Notes under the pieces: generated by a model | Database searches by the model: none | What the model was told of the DNA's origin: nothing | The model's input: only the letters and a program-made list of their open reading frames with translations | Assembly: GCA_031296165.1 (NCBI GenBank) | Contig: JARLGF010000157.1 | Coordinates: 1 to 33,614 of the forward strand | Reading direction: 5' to 3' | Origin: Occallatibacter sp. | GTDB lineage: Bacteria; Acidobacteriota; Terriglobia; Terriglobales; Acidobacteriaceae | Length of the DNA stretch: 33,614 nucleotides | In this document: one piece after another, positions 22,682-33,473 of the stretch | How the letters are laid out: each line of letters begins with the position of its first letter | How positions within the stretch are numbered: position 1 is the first letter of the stretch | Made by a program: the position numbers and the translations under genes

Positions 22682-23461
22682 ATGAAGACCGTCACCGCTT
22701 TTGTCGGCAGTGCGCGCAAGAGGGGCCTCACCTACATTGCTGCGCGCCAGTTTCTTGACAGCTTGGAGTCGTTCGGCGACGTCAACGGTGAGATCGTCTT
22801 CCTGAGCGAGTACAACGTTGGCGTGTGTCGCGGCTGCAAAGCATGTTTCCTGCGAGGGGAGGAGCGCTGCCCGCTCAAGGACGACCGGGACGTGCTCATC
22901 GAAAAAATCATGGCTTCCGATGGGGTCGTCTTTGCTTCCCCTAACTACTCGTTTCAGGTTTCCGCAATCATGAAGACGTTCCTCGATAGGCTCGGCTTCG
23001 TGTTCCACCGTCCGCGATTCCACGGTAAGACCTTCACGGGCATCGTCGCCCAGGGAATCTACGGCGGCGGCAAGGTAGTGAAGTATTTCGACTTTGTGGG
23101 AGGCGGTCTGGGCTTCAACGTTGTGAAAGGTAGCTGTGTCACGGCGCTCGAACCGATGGTGGAGAAGGACCGGCGGAAGATGTATCAGACTATCGTCAGG
23201 CAGAGCAAGCGGTTTCACGCGCAACTCTTTAGGCCAACCCATCCTGAACCGTCGACCTTCCAGCTCATGGCGTTCAGAATGAGCCGCACGAGCATGAAGC
23301 TCACGCTAGGCGACGACAATCGAGACTACACGTACTACCGCGATCACGGTTGGTTTGACTCAGGCTATTACTACCCAGCCAAACTTGGCCCGTTCAAAAG
23401 AGCTGTAGGTGCAATTTTTGACTGTGTGGCAGCCCGCATGTTTAAGCCAACGGGTGCGTAG
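22682..23461 (+). CDS. Flavodoxin-fold NAD(P)H-dependent oxidoreductase / flavoprotein
   Basis: A 259-residue protein of the NADPH-dependent FMN-reductase/iron-sulfur flavoprotein group. The FMN phosphate loop is GSARKRGLTY (9-18). Next is a cysteine motif VCRGCKACFLRGEERC (C49, C52, C55 and C63), like the cluster-binding cysteines of iron-sulfur flavoproteins. The second flavin loop follows in FASPNYSFQVSAIMKTFLDRLG. The C-terminal third is extra and unassigned. GGGAGGA precedes the ATG. Codon choice (GTC, CTC, ATC) differs from the GTG/CTG-rich neighbours, and a 251-nt gap precedes it, so recent acquisition is possible. That gap contains a small CTTGCG/CGCAAG hairpin near 22636 and no gene. 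Confidence 0.85.
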   Translation: MKTVTAFVGSARKRGLTYIAARQFLDSLESFGDVNGEIVFLSEYNVGVCRGCKACFLRGEERCPLKDDRDVLIEKIMASDGVVFASPNYSFQVSAIMKTFLDRLGFVFHRPRFHGKTFTGIVAQGIYGGGKVVKYFDFVGGGLGFNVVKGSCVTALEPMVEKDRRKMYQTIVRQSKRFHAQLFRPTHPEPSTFQLMAFRMSRTSMKLTLGDDNRDYTYYRDHGWFDSGYYYPAKLGPFKRAVGAIFDCVAARMFKPTGA

Positions 23462-23576
23462 GCAGCTTTACTGCAAACTTGGGAGCGGGGGTTCCGGGCC
23501 TGTCGTCGTCTATTCGGAAGTTACTGCTTCATGGTTCATCCGGCGATGAGGGCAAAGGCCGAGACCATGTGGCTCC

Positions 23577-25676
23577 CTAGGTTTTGCATTGGGGGAAGGC
23601 GGTGATGCGGAGCTTGGCGGCAGCGTAGGGGATGAGGGTGATGGTTTCCTCGGGCTCATCGGTGGCGACGGGGCTGGGCGGCAAGGGATTGGTTGCGCCA
23701 TCGACGGCGCGCCAGGCGTCGAGCTTGCGGGCTTTGACGGTGAGACGGACCGGGGCGTGGCGGCGCGAGAACGGGGCCGGGCCGACGGCGGTTTCAGCGA
23801 CGGCGATGGACTTGGCGGGTGAGGCAGGGTCGAGCTGGAGCGCATAGTTCCACGGGGTGGTGGGAAAGACCTGCCAGTCGGCAGTCATGCCTCGCTGGCG
23901 GAGCTTGACCCAGCTTTCACCTATTCCATACGAGAAGACAAGCGGGCCGCGTTCGACGGCGACGGAGTTGTGGAACCAGCGGGAGATGCGGGGCTGCATG
24001 GGAAAGATGAGCTCGACGCGGTCGCCTGCTGTCCAGATGCGGTGGATGCGGGCGAAGGTGCCGGCGGCGGGTTGGGGCTGGGGATGGCCGTTGACCGAGA
24101 GGGTTGCGCCGCTGGCCCAAGCGGGGATGCGGAGCTGCAAGGGGAAACGCAGCGGGCCGGCCGGGTTGATGGTGAGATGGACGGCTCCGTGGAAGGGATA
24201 ATTGGTCTCTTCGACGATGTGGACGGGCGTGCCGTTGAGAAGGGTGCGCAGTTCGCAGGGGGCGTAGGCGGCGGCGACGAGGCCGTCGGGTTGCGATGCG
24301 CTGGTTTCATGCGCGTCTGATTTCGCTGGGCTGGTTTCTGATGGGCCTGAGAGCAGAAAGAGGCTGGCGGCGAACTTGGGCCAGCCCTGGTGGAAGTTGG
24401 CCGTGCAGCAGCCGAAGTTGGGCTCTAGGCCGTAGAGATTGGATTCCGGGCCGTCGCTGACCCAGGGCTTGCGATGGAGGCTGCACTCAACCTGGTTGGG
24501 CTCCTGGTTGTATTGGTGCGCCCACATGTCGTCGGTGAGGGTGCCGGGCAGGGCGTTGAAGGCGAGACGTTCGAGGCGGTCGCCGAGGGATGGGTCCCCG
24601 GTGATGGCGAGGGAGCGCTCCAGCGAAAACATATATTCGACGACGGTGCAGAGCTCGGAGCCCTGGGTGGGATCGGGTCCGGCGAGATGTTCGTCGCAGG
24701 AGAACATGCCGTTGGGCAGGCCGTGGTACTTGTCCAGCTCGGCGATCATTTTGAGAACAGCAGCCCGGTCGGAGGGGGAGCCGGAGACCAGAGACCAGAC
24801 GGGGCCGGTCTTGATGGCCTGGCCATTGTTGACGCCGTGGGTGGCGAGGGCGAGATCCTTGAGGCCATTGCCCTCGGCGAGTTTCAAATATTCGGAGGTG
24901 ACGCGTTGGGTGTACTGGAAGTTGTCGAACTCGGCGATCCAGTCATAACCCTGCTGGTGGAGGAGACGCGCGAGGTCCAGGAGATATGCGGAGCCGGTGC
25001 GGTTGTAGAGCCAGACGACGCTAAGCGCGGCGTCCTGCCAGCGGAACTTGCCCCAGTCGCGCAGGGGACGGTTGGGCAGTTCGGCGAGCTGATAGCGGAA
25101 ATACTTGTCCATGAACGGAAGCACGCGCGGGTCGGCGGTGGCTTCGTGATATTGGGTGAGGGCCTTGAGAATGACTATGCGCGGCCACCAGTCGTTGTTG
25201 GTGGAGGGGCCGATCATGCCGTTGGGAGCCTGGTGGGTGAGGGTCCACTCGACGTATTTTTGCGCCTTGGCTTTGAGGCGCGGGTCGTCAAGCAGATACG
25301 CAAGGGGCAGCAGGCCGTCGAGGTAGTAAGGGCCGCGCTCCCAGGATTCGCCGGTGCCGCCAAGCCAGCCGCTGTTGGGACCGACATCCGGCCAGGTTTC
25401 GTCGAGGTGGCCGCTGAGTCCGTTGGCCTGAGTTTGAAGCTGGCCCCGGAGCCAGCCGGCGGGTCGGATGGAGCCGAGAGGCAAGGAGAAAAAAGCGCCG
25501 GGGTTGAGTGGGGCGCGATCCTTGACCGGGGGCGCGGCTGCCGATGAGGTGGCGGAGGCTGGATTTCCGGAGGCGAACAGGAGCCGGCCGGCGGGGAGGG
25601 TGGAGGCGAGGCCCAGGAGGCTGCACTGCCGGATGAATCGGCGGCGGGCGGGAGAGATGGAAGAGTTGGAAGGCAC
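23577..25676 (-). CDS. Tat-exported DUF1680/GH127-like glycosidase
   Basis: A 699-residue glycoside hydrolase of the DUF1680 group (beta-L-arabinofuranosidase family GH127 and relatives). The catalytic barrel spans about 60-480 and includes GSELCTVVEYMFSLE, with the likely acid/nucleophile Glu and Cys, and FGCCTANFHQGWPKF with the cysteine pair expected at the zinc-thiolate site. Beta-sandwich domains make up the rest. The start is a GTG at 25676 with AGGAG 6 nt ahead, which is better than the track's upstream start. It yields PARRRFIRQCSLLGLAS, a twin-arginine signal, consistent with tatA in this window. It begins 85 nt after the stop of the membrane phosphatase gene on the same strand. Confidence 0.85.
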   Translation of the reverse strand: MPSNSSISPARRRFIRQCSLLGLASTLPAGRLLFASGNPASATSSAAAPPVKDRAPLNPGAFFSLPLGSIRPAGWLRGQLQTQANGLSGHLDETWPDVGPNSGWLGGTGESWERGPYYLDGLLPLAYLLDDPRLKAKAQKYVEWTLTHQAPNGMIGPSTNNDWWPRIVILKALTQYHEATADPRVLPFMDKYFRYQLAELPNRPLRDWGKFRWQDAALSVVWLYNRTGSAYLLDLARLLHQQGYDWIAEFDNFQYTQRVTSEYLKLAEGNGLKDLALATHGVNNGQAIKTGPVWSLVSGSPSDRAAVLKMIAELDKYHGLPNGMFSCDEHLAGPDPTQGSELCTVVEYMFSLERSLAITGDPSLGDRLERLAFNALPGTLTDDMWAHQYNQEPNQVECSLHRKPWVSDGPESNLYGLEPNFGCCTANFHQGWPKFAASLFLLSGPSETSPAKSDAHETSASQPDGLVAAAYAPCELRTLLNGTPVHIVEETNYPFHGAVHLTINPAGPLRFPLQLRIPAWASGATLSVNGHPQPQPAAGTFARIHRIWTAGDRVELIFPMQPRISRWFHNSVAVERGPLVFSYGIGESWVKLRQRGMTADWQVFPTTPWNYALQLDPASPAKSIAVAETAVGPAPFSRRHAPVRLTVKARKLDAWRAVDGATNPLPPSPVATDEPEETITLIPYAAAKLRITAFPQCKT

Positions 25677-25760
25677 GGTCAGCTCCTGTACGAAGACAGC
25701 CAACATCATAGCGAACGGAGATGGGCACAGAGCCGACGGATGGGGCAATCGCGGTGTAGA

Positions 25761-27773
25761 TTACGGTTGCGTGGTGGGCAGTGCCAGGCCGGAAAACTCG
25801 ACGGTGACGACGGTGATGTCGTCGGTTTGGCCGAAGAGGCGGGCTGCCTGGGCGATTTCCGCGGCGGGCTGGCGGCTGAGCTGGCGGGTGCGTTCGAAGC
25901 CGAAGAGGGCATTCGATCTGGATGGCGATTTGGATTGGGCTTCGACGACACCGTCGGAGACGAAGGTGAGCCGGTCTGCGGGAGCCAGTTGCAGGCTGAT
26001 GCATTCGTATTCTGCCTGCGCGAGGATGCCGAGGGGTAGAGATCCGGTAACATCCATCTCCTGACCATTGAGATAGGGCGGGAGGTGGCCGGCGTTGGCC
26101 AGGGTGAGCAGGCCGTTGGCGGCGATGTGCGCGGACATGCACGTGGTGAATCCGCCGTGGGAGCGGCCCATCATGCGGTGGTTGAGCGAGCGCAGCATGG
26201 TGGCGGGACTGGCGCCGTGCTCGGCTTCGGCACGGATGGCGCCGACCAGCACGGAGACCATCATGGCGGCCGGGAGGCCCTTGCCGCTGACGTCGCCCAC
26301 GACGATCAACAGGCCGCCGTGGCCGTCGGCGATCTGCTGAAAGAAGTCGCCGCCCACCTGTTCGGCAGGCTGGTAAACGCACTCGACGGTGAAGCCGGGG
26401 CACTGGTCCTGGGCGTCGGGAAGCAGTACCTGCTGCACCTGGCGCGCGGCCTCGAACTCGCCAGCCAGCCAGACCTCGCGGCGGCGTGCGCGCGTGAAGC
26501 GCAGGATGAGGAAGACCAACATGGCCAGCAGGAAGAACAGATGCAGGAGAATGCCGGTTTGCATGGTGAAGGGCGGCAGCGGGAGCGGCACTTCCAGCAC
26601 GCGCGGGAGACTGGTCCAGCCGGCCTGGGCAAGGACGATGGTGACGTTGTCGGCCACGTAATAGCCGACGTCGAGCAGAGTGGGCAGCAACAGCAGGCGG
26701 GCGTCGAGATTGCCACTGAGGGCGCGCTTGACCAGCAGCCAGAAGATGCAAATGGCGGCGGGAAGCAGGCAGGCTAACTGGATGGCGGCAGAGGCTGGAG
26801 CCGAGAACCATCCAGGCCAGTAAAAGACGACGGGGATGGGGCTGAAGGCTACCAGGGCAAGAACGATGCGGCTCAGCAGGCCGGCGCGGGCGTGGAGAAT
26901 TCTCCAGAAAAAGCAGAAGGAGGCGAAGATGCCGGTGGCGACCAGCAGGCCATCCAGCAGGTCGTTGATGGGGATGGGCGGCCAGGAGTAGATTTGCTGG
27001 CCGACGTAGAGGACATTGTCAGCCGACTGCGAGAGCAGGATGATGGCAAACCACAGGTATTCGCGCTCGGCGGGCCGGAAGAAAAACAGGCAGAGGATGG
27101 TGAAGCCGATCAGGGCCGCGGCAATGCTGTAGGCATAGCTATCGACAAAGCGGGCATTGCGGGCCAATTGACGATGCTGCTGTTCGGCGGCCAGCAGTAT
27201 GGGGTCGCCGGCAAGATGGCCGTGCAGAAAGGGTCCGCCGCCGACATAGCTGGCCCAGATGGGCGAGTGCCAGACGCGCAGGGCTACCTGCACGGTGCGT
27301 TCGGAGCTGCTGCCCGACGGGGTAAGGGGAAAGAGGTGGTAGCTGATTTGGGTGTTGGGCATGATGGTGGGAGGCATCTTGCCCGATCCGCCAACGCGCT
27401 TGCCGTCCACGTAGACCTGAAACGAGGTGAGGATGGGAGCGAGCAGGAGAGAGGTGGGTTTTTCTCCGGCGGGAACCCGGACAGTAAAGCGGTACCAGCC
27501 GAAGCCGCTCATGGCGGCGTAGCCCTGCGCGGACCATGTGTTGTCACTGCGCAGGAGCGGCCATGCGGAATCGTCGAAGGCGGGCGCGGCCCAGAGCGGC
27601 AGGTGTGAGCCGGGCGCGGAGGGGGAGTCGCCGGGATGGAAGCGCCAGAGGCCATCGAGCGAGACGAGGGGCTCCCGACCGCTGTCCAGATTGAAGGACT
27701 GAGCCGGCAGCCCTGCCGCGCAGGTCAGCAGGGCGAGCACCGAGAGCTGTCGAAGAGCCGAACCAAAGCGCAT
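25761..27773 (-). CDS. Membrane PP2C-type (SpoIIE) phosphatase with sensor domain
   Basis: A 670-residue protein. A signal peptide (1-24) is followed by a jelly-roll sugar-binding-like domain (about 35-185, LDGLWRFHPGDSP...AFDDSAWPLLR...GFGWYRFTVRVPAG), as found in glycosidases and 7TMR-DISM sensors. Then come about seven membrane helices (210-440) and a SpoIIE phosphatase domain (470-660). Metal-binding motifs GGDFF, GDVSGKGLPAAMM and TDDITVVTVE are complete, so it should dephosphorylate an anti-sigma antagonist or similar partner; none is in the window. The glycosidase gene lies just behind it, which suggests a carbohydrate-related signal. The start lacks an obvious ribosome-binding site. 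Confidence 0.88.
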   Translation of the reverse strand: MRFGSALRQLSVLALLTCAAGLPAQSFNLDSGREPLVSLDGLWRFHPGDSPSAPGSHLPLWAAPAFDDSAWPLLRSDNTWSAQGYAAMSGFGWYRFTVRVPAGEKPTSLLLAPILTSFQVYVDGKRVGGSGKMPPTIMPNTQISYHLFPLTPSGSSSERTVQVALRVWHSPIWASYVGGGPFLHGHLAGDPILLAAEQQHRQLARNARFVDSYAYSIAAALIGFTILCLFFFRPAEREYLWFAIILLSQSADNVLYVGQQIYSWPPIPINDLLDGLLVATGIFASFCFFWRILHARAGLLSRIVLALVAFSPIPVVFYWPGWFSAPASAAIQLACLLPAAICIFWLLVKRALSGNLDARLLLLPTLLDVGYYVADNVTIVLAQAGWTSLPRVLEVPLPLPPFTMQTGILLHLFFLLAMLVFLILRFTRARRREVWLAGEFEAARQVQQVLLPDAQDQCPGFTVECVYQPAEQVGGDFFQQIADGHGGLLIVVGDVSGKGLPAAMMVSVLVGAIRAEAEHGASPATMLRSLNHRMMGRSHGGFTTCMSAHIAANGLLTLANAGHLPPYLNGQEMDVTGSLPLGILAQAEYECISLQLAPADRLTFVSDGVVEAQSKSPSRSNALFGFERTRQLSRQPAAEIAQAARLFGQTDDITVVTVEFSGLALPTTQP

Positions 27774-27895
27774 GGGGACGTTTCTCTCTTGGGTAAGTCG
27801 TGGAAACGTGGATTGATGCTATCGCAGACGAGGCGATTTGCGAAGCTGGAATTCAAGCGGGCTGGCGAACTGCGAGTCCGGCTACAATGGTGCGC

Positions 27896-28882
27896 ATGAG
27901 AAATGGTCGAGTTGTACTTGCGCTGGCCGTGCTGGCGGCAGTGGCTGGGTTGCGCGGGGCCGGTGGGCAAGCGGCTTCCGCAGTAGAGAAACTGCCCGCG
28001 GCGCCGCAATTGGTGATTCTCGATACCGATATAGGTGATGACATTGACGATGCGTATGCGCTGGCGCTGGTGCTGCGCAGCCCGGAGTTGCGGCTGCTGG
28101 GGATTACGACAGCATATGGGGATACGGAGCTGCGGGCGCGGCTGGTGGACCGCTATCTGAAGGCGGTGGGGCGGAGCGATATTCCAGTGGCAGCCGGGGT
28201 ACGGACGCCGAGCGGCGCGATGTCCCAGGCCGCGTATGCGCGGCAGGAGCCGGCGAAGAAACATGCCGATGGGGCGGCGTTTCTGCTGAGCCAGATCCGC
28301 GCTCATCCGGGTCAGATCACGCTGATTGCCATTGGACCGTTGTTCAATGTGCAGGCGGCGATTGAGCGCGATCCGGCGACATTCCGCAAGCTCAGGCGAG
28401 TGGTGATCATGGGCGGGAGCGTTTACCGGGGCTACGACGACAGGAAGTCCGGAGACACGCACCGTCCGCCCGATGCCGAGTGGAACATCCGTTGCGATCC
28501 GGCGGGGGCCAGGGCGTTGCTGGCAGCGGGAGTGCCGGTCTTCGTAATGCCTCTCGATTCGACGCAAGTTCACCTGGAGCAGGCGAAGTTGGCGGCGATT
28601 TTTTCCGCGGGCTCGGCGCTGACCGATCAACTGACGCTGCTTTATCACGAGTGGAGCGGGGCGGGGGCATGGAAAACGCCGACGTTATTTGACCCTGTGG
28701 CCGTGACGTACGCCCTGCGTCCGGATCTGTGCCCGGCGAAGCCCATGCGACTGGATGCTGACGATAAAGGATTTACGCGCCCCGTGGAGGGAGCACCCAA
28801 TGCAGAGGTTTGCCTGCAATCGGACGAGAAGGGGTTTGTGGAGCTATTGCTGGGCCGGATTGCCGGGGAGACGGCGCGCTGA
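27896..28882 (+). CDS. Exported inosine-uridine-preferring nucleoside hydrolase family protein
   Basis: Hydrolase that would split ribonucleosides into base and ribose. The calcium-binding signature DTDIGDDIDDA is at 43-53. TTAYGDT, IAIGPLFNV, VVIMGGS and AEWNIRCDPAGA follow in family order, and a late acidic site is present (LFDPVAVTYAL). An N-terminal signal-like helix (VVLALAVLAAVAGLRGAGGQA) suggests a periplasmic location. The total is 328 residues from ATG 27896; in-frame starts at 27887 and 27890 are equally unsupported by a ribosome-binding site, and the track's longer form is unlikely. It diverges from the membrane phosphatase gene. Confidence 0.9.
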   Translation: MRNGRVVLALAVLAAVAGLRGAGGQAASAVEKLPAAPQLVILDTDIGDDIDDAYALALVLRSPELRLLGITTAYGDTELRARLVDRYLKAVGRSDIPVAAGVRTPSGAMSQAAYARQEPAKKHADGAAFLLSQIRAHPGQITLIAIGPLFNVQAAIERDPATFRKLRRVVIMGGSVYRGYDDRKSGDTHRPPDAEWNIRCDPAGARALLAAGVPVFVMPLDSTQVHLEQAKLAAIFSAGSALTDQLTLLYHEWSGAGAWKTPTLFDPVAVTYALRPDLCPAKPMRLDADDKGFTRPVEGAPNAEVCLQSDEKGFVELLLGRIAGETAR

Positions 28883-28974
28883 AAAAGAGGGGCTATTTTT
28901 CTGTGCTGAAGGAGAGCATTTCAGCTGGCAAAACGGAAACCTATCAGGTGTGCGCTGGGTCACTTGTAAATCTG

Positions 28975-29003
28975 TTGACACCGGGTGAAAGTTAGAGAAA
29001 AAT
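28975..29003 (+). promoter_or_regulatory. Candidate sigma70 promoter of the lipoprotein gene
   Basis: A consensus -35 TTGACA (28975-28980) is followed after 17 bp by AAAAAT (28998-29003), a weak -10. It lies about 45 nt ahead of the lipoprotein start. Confidence 0.45.
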
Positions 29004-29051
29004 AGCGGGTCAAGCTACTTTGAGCTGTTGAATGCGCTGTATGGAGGAAAA

Positions 29052-29627
29052 GTGAAAAACGCACTGAAATTGAAGACTTTTGGCGTGGTGGCATTTCTGG
29101 GCACGGGGTTGCTTTTGAGCGGCTGCAAGTCGGCGCCAGAACTGACGCAAGCCAACGCGCTGGCGCTGATCCAGGCGAAGTATGACCAGACACCGGCGGT
29201 GGGCGTCAACATTGCGGTGAACGATCTTGGGATGCGGCAGGGCGCCGAGGCCAAGTACTGGACGAGGACCACGGTCTATCCCAACAAGATCTGGGCCGAC
29301 TTCACTCTGACGGCAGACGGCAAGAAGGCAATCAAGCTGTCGAGCGGGGGCGATGTGATTCAGTGGCGCCCGGAGACCGCCGACGACAAGCAATATGCCC
29401 TGATTGTGACCACGGCGGTGGCCAATCATCTGAAAGCGCGCGACCTGGAAGCGGTTCAGGATGACGCCGGAGGCAAAGGTGTCTCCTTCACGGAGAGTGT
29501 GGATCTGACCGGTGTACCGGATGCGTTGCAGAACATGGCTCACAATCCCGGGAACAAGCTGAGCACCAAGCGTCAGGCCGAGTTTGTGCTGGATGGCGGC
29601 GCCTGGAAACTGAATTCGATCCAATAA
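29052..29627 (+). CDS. Putative lipoprotein of unknown function
   Basis: A 191-residue protein starting at GTG 29052 with GGAGG just ahead (4-nt gap, slightly short). It carries a lipoprotein signal: positive N-terminus (MKNALKLK), hydrophobic core, and lipobox LLSGC, predicting a membrane-anchored mature protein after Cys. The rest is mixed alpha/beta with no recognised domain (LTQANALALIQAKYDQTPAVGVNIAVNDLGM... and a C-terminal AEFVLDGGAWKLNSIQ, reminiscent of small envelope-stress or cystatin-like folds). The alternative TTG at 29028 would spoil the signal. It is monocistronic, ending in a hairpin. Confidence 0.8.
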   Translation: MKNALKLKTFGVVAFLGTGLLLSGCKSAPELTQANALALIQAKYDQTPAVGVNIAVNDLGMRQGAEAKYWTRTTVYPNKIWADFTLTADGKKAIKLSSGGDVIQWRPETADDKQYALIVTTAVANHLKARDLEAVQDDAGGKGVSFTESVDLTGVPDALQNMAHNPGNKLSTKRQAEFVLDGGAWKLNSIQ

Positions 29628-29646
29628 GGCAAGAAAATCACATGGA

Positions 29647-29671
29647 GCGGGGTCGAATTCATTGACCCCGC
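29647..29671 (+). terminator. Hairpin after the lipoprotein gene
   Basis: An 8-bp stem GCGGGGTC/GACCCCGC around GAATTCATT, 20 nt past the stop. The T-content afterwards is modest. Its right arm overlaps the -35 of the promoter proposed for the str operon. Confidence 0.6.
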
Positions 29672-29690
29672 CGGTGTTTCTTGATATTGT
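29662..29690 (+). promoter_or_regulatory. Candidate promoter of the str operon
   Basis: TTGACC (29662-29667) and TATTGT (29685-29690) are spaced by 17 bp. If used, transcription begins near 29697 and rpsL has a leader of about 440 nt. Other promoters nearer rpsL are not visible. Confidence 0.45.
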
Positions 29691-30135
29691 TAAAAGGTTC
29701 CGCAAGAACGCCTCTGTCCGTGTGTCCTAACGGCGGGCGCGTAGGGGCAGCCCGGTCAGGCGTTGAACGACAAGGGTTGGCTCCATGGTTAGGCGCAGTT
29801 GGCCAGCCAGACAGGTCCCGAAAAGGCTCTCTTCTTGCGGAGGGCAGGGGCAAATCGCTACGGAGTCCGCGCGTTCTCCACCTTGGAGGGCTATGCGGGC
29901 CGGAACCGCGAAACGGAGCTGGCTTTACCTGGGCAAGAGAGGTAAACGCCCGGCCACCGTCCCGGTTCTCGTCTGAGATTGGAACGAAGGCAGACGCGAA
30001 GCAGCAACGATAGGGCATCCGTGTGCGTGCGCACCAGGTATTGGCAGCGTAATGCGTAGCGGAAAGCCCCATGGGACTGCGCGCGGCTGTTGAATTTGGG
30101 TTGGCCAGGTTTTTTGAAGGGTAAGGAGTTTCAGT
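29691..30135 (+). other. Long untranslated leader ahead of rpsL, possible structured RNA
   Basis: About 445 nt without a convincing gene. The two reading frames open here (plus 110 codons, minus 306 codons) look like chance ORFs. One part folds by eye into a three-way junction: GGCCGG/CCGGCC (29898-29903 with 29950-29955) encloses CCG-CGAAA-CGG and the 7-bp TTTACCT/AGGTAAA hairpin. I do not recognise RNase P, tmRNA, SRP or 6S RNA, or any known riboswitch class. The ribosome-binding site AAGGAG of rpsL lies at its end. Confidence 0.4.
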
Positions 30136-30531
30136 TTGCCTACATTTAATCAGTTGGTTCGCAAGGGGCGCACGGCCCCGCGGTACAAGACGGCATCGCC
30201 TGCGCTGCAGGCGTCGCCGCAGCGGCGCGGCGTCTGCACTCGCGTGTATACGCAGACACCCAAGAAGCCGAACTCGGCGCTGCGCAAGGTGGCTCGCGTG
30301 CGGCTGACGAACGGGATTGAGGTAACAACCTACATTCCCGGCATTGGCCACAATTTGCAGGAGCACTCGATCGTGCTGATTCGCGGAGGCCGTGTGAAGG
30401 ATCTGCCGGGCGTTCGCTATCACGTGGTGCGCGGCACGCTGGATTCGGTGGGCGTGGCCAACCGCAAGCAGAGCAGGTCGAAGTACGGAGCCAAGCGCGC
30501 CAAGGGCGGCGCGGCGCCGGGCAAGAAGTAG
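30136..30531 (+). CDS. rpsL: 30S ribosomal protein S12
   Basis: S12 lies at the decoding centre of the small subunit. The 131-residue protein begins [11 protein letters not shown] after a TTG start, which is supported by AAGGAG 7 nt ahead. The streptomycin-region sequence [10 protein letters not shown] and the [13 protein letters not shown] loop are wild-type. The basic Lys/Gly-rich C-terminus is normal. It is first in the rpsL-rpsG-fusA-tuf order, with a 79-nt gap before rpsG. Confidence 0.98.
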   Translation: MPTFNQLVRKGRTAPRYKTASPALQASPQRRGVCTRVYTQTPKKPNSALRKVARVRLTNGIEVTTYIPGIGHNLQEHSIVLIRGGRVKDLPGVRYHVVRGTLDSVGVANRKQSRSKYGAKRAKGGAAPGKK

Positions 30532-30604
30532 GAACGGTTCCGGGGCGGAGTGTGGAACCCGGACTAGGGCAGTGAGCAAGGCGCCAGAAGCGCCGAGGAT
30601 TTAG

Positions 30605-31084
<480 letters not shown>

Positions 31085-31109
31085 GTTGCGCGCCGAGAGT
31101 TGAGGCTTT

Positions 31110-31142
31110 CCGGGTTTCAAAAGACGAGACCCGGGGCGCCTG
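31110..31142. repeat. REP-like palindrome, copy 3
   Basis: CCGGGTTTC/GAGACCCGG (9-bp stem with one G-T pair) around AAAAGAC, followed by GGCGCCTG. Related to copies 1 and 2 in layout, with several compensating stem changes. It lies between rpsG and fusA. Confidence 0.7.
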
Positions 31143-31202
31143 AAAATTTAACTACTGAAAGACCAGAAACCGCGGGCGTAGCGCTCGCAAGGAAGAATAA
31201 TC

Positions 31203-33284
<2,082 letters not shown>

Positions 33285-33288
33285 GGCG

Positions 33289-33386
33289 AGCTTTTAGCTT
33301 CTAGCTGCTAGCTAATGCTTGAGGAATTGGGGGCTGCTGCTTCTGGCAAGAAAAGCTAGAGGCCAGGAGCCGGCAGCTAGAAGCTG
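33289..33386. repeat. AGCTNNN heptamer-phased inverted repeat between fusA and tuf
   Basis: Four heptamers AGCTTTT, AGCTTCT, AGCTGCT, AGCTAAT (33289-33316) face an opposite run near 33351-33386. AGCTTCTAGCTGC (33296-33308) has an exact 13-bp reverse complement at 33373-33385. It is comparable to the CAGT heptamer sites but has a different core. Confidence 0.8.
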
Positions 33387-33473
33387 CATGTAAGGTTTTG
33401 GGGCTGGAGCCGGATGGCCGGCGCCCCGGGTAGAAACGGGTAGTACGAGCTACGAAAGGGATTAGGGACTTTT

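Noticed and set aside
25288-26811. 507-codon minus-strand ORF.
   Set aside because: It lies in a shifted frame over the phosphatase and glycosidase genes; its Arg/Pro/His-rich composition is typical of a GC-rich shadow.
29897-29916. GGAACCGCG in the rpsL leader resembles the T-box antiterminator motif (GGTGGNACCGCG).
   Set aside because: The U of the UGGN bulge that pairs with tRNA CCA is a C, no terminator follows, no specifier stem is visible, and rpsL is not a T-box target.
29681-30013. 110-codon plus-strand ORF in the rpsL leader.
   Set aside because: TTG start without a ribosome-binding site, low-complexity Gly/Arg/Pro-rich product; treated as untranslated leader.
33289-33386. The inverted repeat after fusA considered as an intrinsic terminator.
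   Set aside because: The arms are 64 nt apart, no U-run follows, and fusA-tuf is normally co-transcribed.
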